NCBI GenBank assembly: GCA_947450015.1
Contig: CANFUB010000050.1
Coordinates: forward strand, 1-12,546
Source: Bacteroidota bacterium
GTDB taxonomy: Bacteria > Bacteroidota > Bacteroidia > NS11-12g > UBA955
Direction: 5' to 3'
Length of the DNA stretch: 12,546 nt
Under the pieces are notes generated by a model. It had not been told where the DNA came from. It saw only the letters and a program-made list of their open reading frames with translations, and searched no databases. Positions 7,499 through 12,546 of this stretch are shown here, piece by piece; position 1 is the stretch's first letter, and every line of letters starts with the position of its first letter. Position numbers and translations under genes: made by a program.

Positions 7499-8297
7499 AC
7501 CTATTCTAGACATATCGAGTAGCGCCAATCCAAAATTCAAATTGTTGCAGAGTTTAGAAAAATCTAAGACAAGGAGAAGTCTTGGTATAACAGCGATTGA
7601 AGGTGAAAAGGAAATTGAAATGGCTGCATCCTCGAATTTGCCAATAGAGACCTTATTTTTTCTAAAGGACATAGCCAACTCTGCATTCATCAATCAAATT
7701 GTAAAGCAATATCCTGACACAGAATTAATCTCCCTAACTAAGGAACTCTTTTCAAAAATTTCATACCGCGAAACTACTGGCGGCTTGATTGCCATTGTAA
7801 AAACAAAACCTAACCTTTTAAATAAACTTGTGTTGCCTGAAAACCCTTTGGTTTTAATAATTGAAGGAGTAGAGAAACCAGGCAATTTAGGCGCCATTTT
7901 ACGCACAGCAGATGCTGCTAAAATTGATGCTGTGATTTGTTGTGAAATGGCTACAGACCTATATAATCCTAATGTTATTAGAGCAAGTTTAGGAACTGTT
8001 TTTACTGTTCCAATTGCAATTTCTAATAACAAAGAAACCATGCAGTGGCTCAAAGACAATAATATTACAACCTTTTGCACCAATCTGCACAAAGCAAAGG
8101 AGTACCATGTACAAGACTATAAAAAACCATGTGCAATCGTTGTAGGTACTGAATCCACCGGTGTTTCAGATGAATGGATTAACTTTTCCGAAACCAATAT
8201 TAAAATTCCAATGCTAGGACATATAGATAGTATGAATGTTTCTGTTGCGGCTGCCATCATTATTTTCGAAGCAAAAAGACAAAGGTTATTTTGTTAA
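7494..8297 (+). CDS. TrmH/SpoU-family RNA 2'-O-ribose methyltransferase
   Basis: This SPOUT-fold, SAM-dependent enzyme methylates ribose 2'-OH in tRNA or rRNA; the exact target cannot be assigned. The three SpoU motifs, numbered from TTG 7542, are EGVEKPGNLGAILRTADAA with Arg121 (109-126), VVGTESTGVS (200-209) and IPMLGHIDSMNVSVAAA (222-238). TTG at 7542 would give 251 residues, but the frame upstream encodes DISSSANPKFKLLQS. This resembles the SxxNPxxK segment that opens the N-terminal substrate-binding domain of the family. No ATG, GTG, TTG or CTG lies between the in-frame TAA at 7485 and 7542. The best candidate is ATT at 7494, which overlaps the ACMSD stop (ATTAA) and gives 267 residues. 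The family call is firm and the start is inferred. Confidence 0.9.
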   Translation: MKPILDISSSANPKFKLLQSLEKSKTRRSLGITAIEGEKEIEMAASSNLPIETLFFLKDIANSAFINQIVKQYPDTELISLTKELFSKISYRETTGGLIAIVKTKPNLLNKLVLPENPLVLIIEGVEKPGNLGAILRTADAAKIDAVICCEMATDLYNPNVIRASLGTVFTVPIAISNNKETMQWLKDNNITTFCTNLHKAKEYHVQDYKKPCAIVVGTESTGVSDEWINFSETNIKIPMLGHIDSMNVSVAAAIIIFEAKRQRLFC

Positions 8298-8347
8298 ATC
8301 TTTAACATATTCTAATTTCAAAAATATTCTAATACTACATTCACCAA

Positions 8348-9892
8348 ATGAAATATTTTTTATCAATCATAGCCTTCGCAACAACTATTTACGCTTCATA
8401 CGCCCAAAAAAATGGAAGTATGGATAGCACCTTCAATCAAACAGGATTGATTAAAGAAAATTATGCAACTTCCAATAGTATTTGTGTTGACAATTCAAAT
8501 AAAACATTGGTATTAGGGCATGATAATACAACAGGTGGGTACAATATCTACGTCAAACGCTATTTAAATAATGGCTCTATTGACAATGCCTTTGGAATAA
8601 ATGGGGTTTTCGAAAATGATTTAAATAATGATAGAGACTATGGCCGATGCATTATACCCCTAAGCAATGGTAAGTATATAATAAGTGGTCAAAATTCAAT
8701 GGGTAACTATTTTAGAACTTTCATCATGCGTTTAAATAATGATGGTACAATTGATAGCACTTTTGGGCAAAATGGCTTCACTATAATCGATAATAACGAG
8801 AACTCTGATGCTTGGAATTTGGATGTCGATCAAACAGGTTCAATTTATGCAGCGGGTTATAAAACCATTAATGGTAAAATGAGCTGTGCCATATGGAAAT
8901 TAAAAGCAAATGGATCACCTGCCTCAGGTTTTGGAACATCGGGTGAATTAATTTTAAGTACTACTAACGAAAGTGAACGCTTATTTGATATTGAGCTAAG
9001 AGATCATAAAATTGCCGTGGCTGGTTACAGCAATTTAAATGGCATCTGCGAAGGGTTTTTAGCTGTGTTGGATACTCAAGGCAACTTGGACAATAATTTT
9101 AATTCTAAAGGCTATTTGAAAGTCAATTACAATGGCGCTAATACTTATTTAAAAGGGGTGGGAATTATGAGTAATGGAAAAGTGGTTTGTTGTGGTGCTT
9201 ACACCGACGTTTCGAGTGATTATTATGGGTTAGTGGCAGTATTTACTAAAACAGGAGTGGCCGATACTGCTTTTTCAAAGGATGGTTATTATTACTATTC
9301 CAGTGCCTCTTCATTTTTCATTACACTCCAAATAGATTGTAAAAATGCTATTTATGTTGGAGGCTATAAAACTATTTCGAGTACAGATATATTGTTAAAG
9401 AAACTTAATGCAAATGGGTCGTTTGATGCAGTTTTTGCTAATAATTCAGAATTCTCAACACGTTTTAATTCTTCAAATACCGAGGTAATTGAAACATTTG
9501 CGCTAGCTAATAATTCTAAAATTGTATTTGCTGGAAGGATTGATTCGGATGGAAACACTAGCAGCTGTGGCATAGGACGTCTTAATATAAATCCTTGTTC
9601 TGACTTCAATGGGATTGTTAAAACCCAACTTTTAAAGAAGCTAATTCAAGTCTTTCCAAATCCTCAAAAATCAGGAACAAGTATAAGTATTGATATTTCT
9701 GAAATAGAAGATGAATTTCAAACTTGGACCATACAATTAACAGACATGAATGGTAGGTTGATTTTAGAAAATGTACAAACGCCAATAAATGGGCTACTAA
9801 AATTTGAAACTACCCTTATTGCACCTGGTGTTTATGATATAGCTATTAAGAGTATTAATAAATCTTTTTCACAGAAAACTATAATAAATTAA
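8348..9892 (+). CDS. secreted delta-60 repeat protein with type A T9SS C-terminal sorting domain
   Basis: The 514-residue product starts with a clear signal peptide (MKYFLSIIAFATTIYASYAQ, probable cleavage near 19-20). Seven delta-60 repeats follow, each opening with a motif like NGSIDNAFGINGVF, starting near residues 22, 75, 132, 188, 244, 302 and 356 (spacing 53-58). Seven such units suggest a beta-propeller-like fold. The C-terminal domain (about 434-514) has VFPNP, LTDMNGRLIL, LIAPGVYDIAI and a basic terminal strand (SQKTIIN), the marks of the type A T9SS sorting signal, so export to the cell surface or medium is expected. Function is unknown. The ATG lies 50 bases after the methyltransferase gene with no obvious promoter between. 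The 3' end overlaps the convergent glycosyltransferase gene by 14 bases. Confidence 0.92.
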   Translation: MKYFLSIIAFATTIYASYAQKNGSMDSTFNQTGLIKENYATSNSICVDNSNKTLVLGHDNTTGGYNIYVKRYLNNGSIDNAFGINGVFENDLNNDRDYGRCIIPLSNGKYIISGQNSMGNYFRTFIMRLNNDGTIDSTFGQNGFTIIDNNENSDAWNLDVDQTGSIYAAGYKTINGKMSCAIWKLKANGSPASGFGTSGELILSTTNESERLFDIELRDHKIAVAGYSNLNGICEGFLAVLDTQGNLDNNFNSKGYLKVNYNGANTYLKGVGIMSNGKVVCCGAYTDVSSDYYGLVAVFTKTGVADTAFSKDGYYYYSSASSFFITLQIDCKNAIYVGGYKTISSTDILLKKLNANGSFDAVFANNSEFSTRFNSSNTEVIETFALANNSKIVFAGRIDSDGNTSSCGIGRLNINPCSDFNGIVKTQLLKKLIQVFPNPQKSGTSISIDISEIEDEFQTWTIQLTDMNGRLILENVQTPINGLLKFETTLIAPGVYDIAIKSINKSFSQKTIIN

Positions 9893-11096
9893 GTTTCTCA
9901 TTATAAAGCTTGATATAGGATTCTGCCATTTTTTGAATCCCATAACGTTCTATGGAGTGCTTAGAAAGCAGGGCTTTTTCCATTCTATTTTCTTTAAAAT
10001 GTTGAATGCCTTTCGCAAATGCTTCGATATTAAAAGGGGCTATTAATTGACCATTAAAAGGAATGATTAACTCACCAACCCCGCCTACATTAAATCCAAT
10101 GACAGAAACTCCGCAACAAGTAGCTTCCATAAGGGTTGTGGGAAATGTTTCAAGCGTAGATGTGACAGCCATTGCATCCATTTTATTGTATAATTCGGCC
10201 ATTTTATCTGCTGTATGTGCATCCGAAACGATTTCATAATTACAAGGAATTTCAAATGTAAATTCACCTTTCTTTTTACCAACTAAAAGCAGCTTAAATG
10301 TATGCAAATCCGGCAATAATTTAACTGCTTCAATTAACCTGTATAAAGCCTTGTTTTCATCATTTAAATTTGCAGCTACAAATCCAATAACAAAAATATC
10401 TTCTTCGTTTTCTTTGCCATTGTGCTTGTATGTCTTGGTATTTACCCCATTTGTAATGACAGAATGTGGCCTATCTTTTCCAAGGTAACTATTGGCTATA
10501 TTCTTATCCATCCATTTACTTGGACTTATAAAAGTTAAATTGATATTTTTATATACACCATCCTTTTTCTGCACTAATTGACGTGAAATATCGTTTGGAA
10601 ATGGCATCGAAAGCATAGGGCAACTGCCACATCCATTCATAAATTGATTGCATCCATTGGTGAGGTGACAGCCGCCAGTGACAGCCCAAATATCATGGCA
10701 TGTCCATATAATAGGTTTTTTAAATTTTCTAAGTTCATCAATGTCAATGAATCCTTTGTTAATCCAATGAATGTGTATTATATCTGCAGATTCTAATTTT
10801 CTACGCAGAAAGAAAAAAGGAATACCAGGCTTTCCAAGTGAAAATTTGAATCTAACACTTTTGTTTTTTTCATAAAACAATTGAATAAATTTTTCAAATG
10901 CATGCAATCCTGTTTTAAATAATTTATCAATAATTGGAAAAATACTGACTTTTACAGTCGATTTTTTACCACTAAAAACCAAGTGTTCAGCAACAATGCC
11001 AACGCTTTGCATTTGATTCACTAAATTTTGAGCAACCACAAAGGCACCGCCATTATCACTAGCACTTAAATGTACGACCCTTATTGGTTTAAGCAT
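9879..11096 (-). CDS. GT4-family glycosyltransferase (GT-B fold)
   Basis: The 405-residue protein has the two-Rossmann-domain layout of retaining GT4 enzymes. The N-terminal acceptor domain contains VVHLSASDNGGA (7-18), IIHIHWINKGFIDI (106-119) and TCHDIWAVTGGCH (132-144). The C-terminal nucleotide-sugar domain has ITNGVNT, VIGFVAANLNDENKA and the ETFPTTLMEA motif whose Glu316 and Glu324 form the E-x7-E signature. A Cys cluster (Cys143, 149, 156, 159) follows the HDIW motif; a similar cluster occurs in WcaC-like exopolysaccharide transferases. It probably adds a sugar to a surface polysaccharide or glycolipid at the cytoplasmic membrane, but donor and acceptor are unknown. It is divergent from the YfhO-like gene across 83 bases. 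A weak TTAATTTG (11109-11102) lies 5 bases before the ATG. Confidence 0.93.
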   Translation of the reverse strand: MLKPIRVVHLSASDNGGAFVVAQNLVNQMQSVGIVAEHLVFSGKKSTVKVSIFPIIDKLFKTGLHAFEKFIQLFYEKNKSVRFKFSLGKPGIPFFFLRRKLESADIIHIHWINKGFIDIDELRKFKKPIIWTCHDIWAVTGGCHLTNGCNQFMNGCGSCPMLSMPFPNDISRQLVQKKDGVYKNINLTFISPSKWMDKNIANSYLGKDRPHSVITNGVNTKTYKHNGKENEEDIFVIGFVAANLNDENKALYRLIEAVKLLPDLHTFKLLLVGKKKGEFTFEIPCNYEIVSDAHTADKMAELYNKMDAMAVTSTLETFPTTLMEATCCGVSVIGFNVGGVGELIIPFNGQLIAPFNIEAFAKGIQHFKENRMEKALLSKHSIERYGIQKMAESYIKLYNEKLNLL

Positions 11097-11154
11097 ATTT
11101 GCAAATTAAATTAAATTTTAATCAAATGCTTTAGTAAAAAATATCTTTTTCTTT

Positions 11155-11162
11155 TATGTTTG
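11155..11162 (+). promoter_or_regulatory. possible -7 promoter element of the YfhO-like gene
   Basis: TATGTTTG matches TAnnTTTG and lies 17 bases upstream of the ATG at 11180. There is no convincing TTG at the proper upstream distance in this very AT-rich divergent gap (11097-11179), so the call is tentative. Confidence 0.35.
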
Positions 11163-11179
11163 TGCTAATATTCTTTAAA

Positions 11180-12546
11180 ATGAACTTCAATAAATTCCTT
11201 CAGGACATTAAACCTCATCTTTTTGTAATCATTATCTTCTTTTTAGTAGGATATGTTTATTTCATAAAAACATTTAATGGCTATACCAACCGCGAGGAGG
11301 ACGTTACACAAGGAATCATTAAATCAACAGAAATCGTAAAGTACAAAGAAAAGGAAGGTCAGGTTCCAGGTTGGACCAACAGTATTTTCTCAGGGATGCC
11401 ATCAACATTAATTTATGGCAAACCAAGTGCTAATGAGGTTTCTTACTTTAATTACTTGAGTCCGTTTGGTTCAACTAGCTATCCTTTTAAGATATTATTC
11501 TTGTCATTCATAGGGTTTTATTTACTAATGTGTTCGTTCAAAGTCAAACCACTGTTTGGGCTTTTTGCTGCCATCGCCTATGGCTTCGCAACTTATAGTA
11601 TTAGTAGTGTCGAGGCGGGCCATTATACCAAGGTCATGGCCATGGCGCTTATGCCAGCCCTAATAGCTTCTCTACAATGGCTATTTAACGGCCGCTATTT
11701 ATTTGGAGGTGTTTTATTAGCCTTCAACTTTGCACTTCAAATTTATTATTTCCATTACCAGATTACCTTTTACTCGATTATTTGTCTTTTGGTATTTGGA
11801 GTTTACTACATCATTCAAGGCATTAAATCAAAAAACATAAAGCCCATTTTAATTTCAACCCTAGTTTCTATAATAGCAGTTGGCGCTGGTGTTTTGAGTA
11901 ACTCTAGTAAAATCACGTCTACTTCAAAGTTTGCAGAAAATACAATGAGGGGTGGTAATGATATTGCAAAAGTTGATAATTCAGCCACACAAAAGGAAAC
12001 GGGTAAAACTGGACTTAAAAAGGATTATGCTTTTTCTTACAGTTATGGTATAGGTGAAACATTTACCATCTTAATTCCTGGTTTCTATGGCGGTAGTCAG
12101 GCAGAAAAACTTTCAACGAATTCTGCTTTCTACAAAAGAACCCAAAACGATGAGGCGATTAACCAAGGTTTGCCATTGTACCATGGAAACTTAGATATTA
12201 TTTCGGGTCCTATTTATATTGGCGCCATTATTATTTTTCTATTTGTACTTGGTTTAGTAGTGATTAAAAGCCCTATAAAGTGGGCGATTCTTGCATTAAC
12301 ACTTATTTCATTTATTTTAGGTTGGGGAAAATACTTTGGCTTGGTCAACGATTTCTTATTCGATCATTTAAAGTATTTTAATAAGTTCCGAACACCAATG
12401 ATGGCCTTTTGTATTGCACAAGTTACAATGCCCTTGATGGCCTTTTTAGCATTAAAAGAATTGTATGAAAACTGGAATAATAATACAGTTAAAAAAACCA
12501 ATGTAAAATCAAACGATAACAATGAAATTGTAGGCACAAGCGCCAA
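11180..12546 (+). CDS. YfhO-like polytopic membrane protein, 3' end cut by window edge
   Basis: The frame is open from ATG 11180 to the window edge (455 residues), about half of the roughly 800 residues typical of Bacteroidota YfhO-like proteins. It shows around nine hydrophobic segments (near 12-29, 104-122, 124-142, 151-169, 173-191, 197-214, 222-240, 344-384 as two, and 407-425). A large extracytoplasmic loop near 30-100 contains PGWTNSIFSGMP. Family landmarks are EAGHYTKVMAMALMP (145-159), YAFSYSYGIGETFTILIPGFYGG (283-305) and the FRTPMMA region (403-409). YfhO proteins are thought to be GT-C-type integral membrane glycosyltransferases using lipid-linked sugars. The neighbouring GT4 gene makes a role in surface glycan assembly plausible, but that is inference. 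Confidence 0.88.
   Translation, partial: MNFNKFLQDIKPHLFVIIIFFLVGYVYFIKTFNGYTNREEDVTQGIIKSTEIVKYKEKEGQVPGWTNSIFSGMPSTLIYGKPSANEVSYFNYLSPFGSTSYPFKILFLSFIGFYLLMCSFKVKPLFGLFAAIAYGFATYSISSVEAGHYTKVMAMALMPALIASLQWLFNGRYLFGGVLLAFNFALQIYYFHYQITFYSIICLLVFGVYYIIQGIKSKNIKPILISTLVSIIAVGAGVLSNSSKITSTSKFAENTMRGGNDIAKVDNSATQKETGKTGLKKDYAFSYSYGIGETFTILIPGFYGGSQAEKLSTNSAFYKRTQNDEAINQGLPLYHGNLDIISGPIYIGAIIIFLFVLGLVVIKSPIKWAILALTLISFILGWGKYFGLVNDFLFDHLKYFNKFRTPMMAFCIAQVTMPLMAFLALKELYENWNNNTVKKTNVKSNDNNEIVGTSA

Noticed and set aside
10659..10685. Short direct repeat GTGACAGCC
   Set aside because: Two copies of nine bases inside the glycosyltransferase coding region, explained by the conserved protein motif; too short to suggest a mobile or regulatory element.
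12364..12546. Minus-strand open frame at the right edge with hydrophobic residues
   Set aside because: It is the antisense shadow of a YfhO transmembrane region; hydrophobicity there is expected.
1..12546. Mobile elements, CRISPR arrays, tRNA or rRNA genes, phage or defence systems
   Set aside because: No transposase, integrase, spaced direct repeats, cloverleaf sequence or defence-type domain was recognised in any frame; the content is chromosomal housekeeping and surface-protein genes.

Overview
The window is an AT-rich chromosomal segment from a member of the phylum Bacteroidota. Three things point there. Two proteins carry type IX secretion (T9SS) sorting tails, one of the CHU_C/type B kind and one of the type A kind. 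Two divergent genes sit directly behind TAnnTTTG promoter elements. The ybeY and mnmG genes are adjacent. Genus cannot be read from the sequence. Gene density is very high, and the longest intergenic gaps are about 110, 83 and 50 bases, so no stretch over 300 bases lacks a gene.

Left block, minus strand (6390 down to 1): one closely packed transcription unit. It reads catalytic M16 zinc peptidase, non-catalytic M16 partner (ATGA overlap), a secreted 598-residue protein with a CHU_C tail (14-bp overlap), ybeY (26-bp overlap), then mnmG, which runs off the left edge. A promoter matching the TTG-N17-TAnnTTTG pattern lies just before the first gene. An identical 17-bp sequence that differs by two bases from the 16-bp chromosomal parS palindrome occurs twice, in the ybeY/mnmG gap and inside the CHU_C gene.

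Middle block, plus strand (6500 to 9892): an ACMSD-type decarboxylase of the kynurenine pathway, a TrmH/SpoU-family RNA 2'-O-methyltransferase whose start appears to be a non-canonical ATT overlapping the preceding stop, and a secreted protein of seven delta-60 repeats with a type A T9SS tail.

Right block: a GT4 glycosyltransferase on the minus strand (11096 to 9879), overlapping tail-to-tail with the delta-60 gene, and a divergent YfhO-like polytopic membrane protein (from 11180) that runs off the right edge.

I see no mobile element, tRNA, rRNA, CRISPR array or obvious new defence system. The most unusual signals are the paired parS-like sites, the ATT start of the methyltransferase, a 37-nt near-perfect inverted repeat inside the CHU_C gene, and the linkage of a protease pair and a T9SS cargo protein to RNA-maturation genes.
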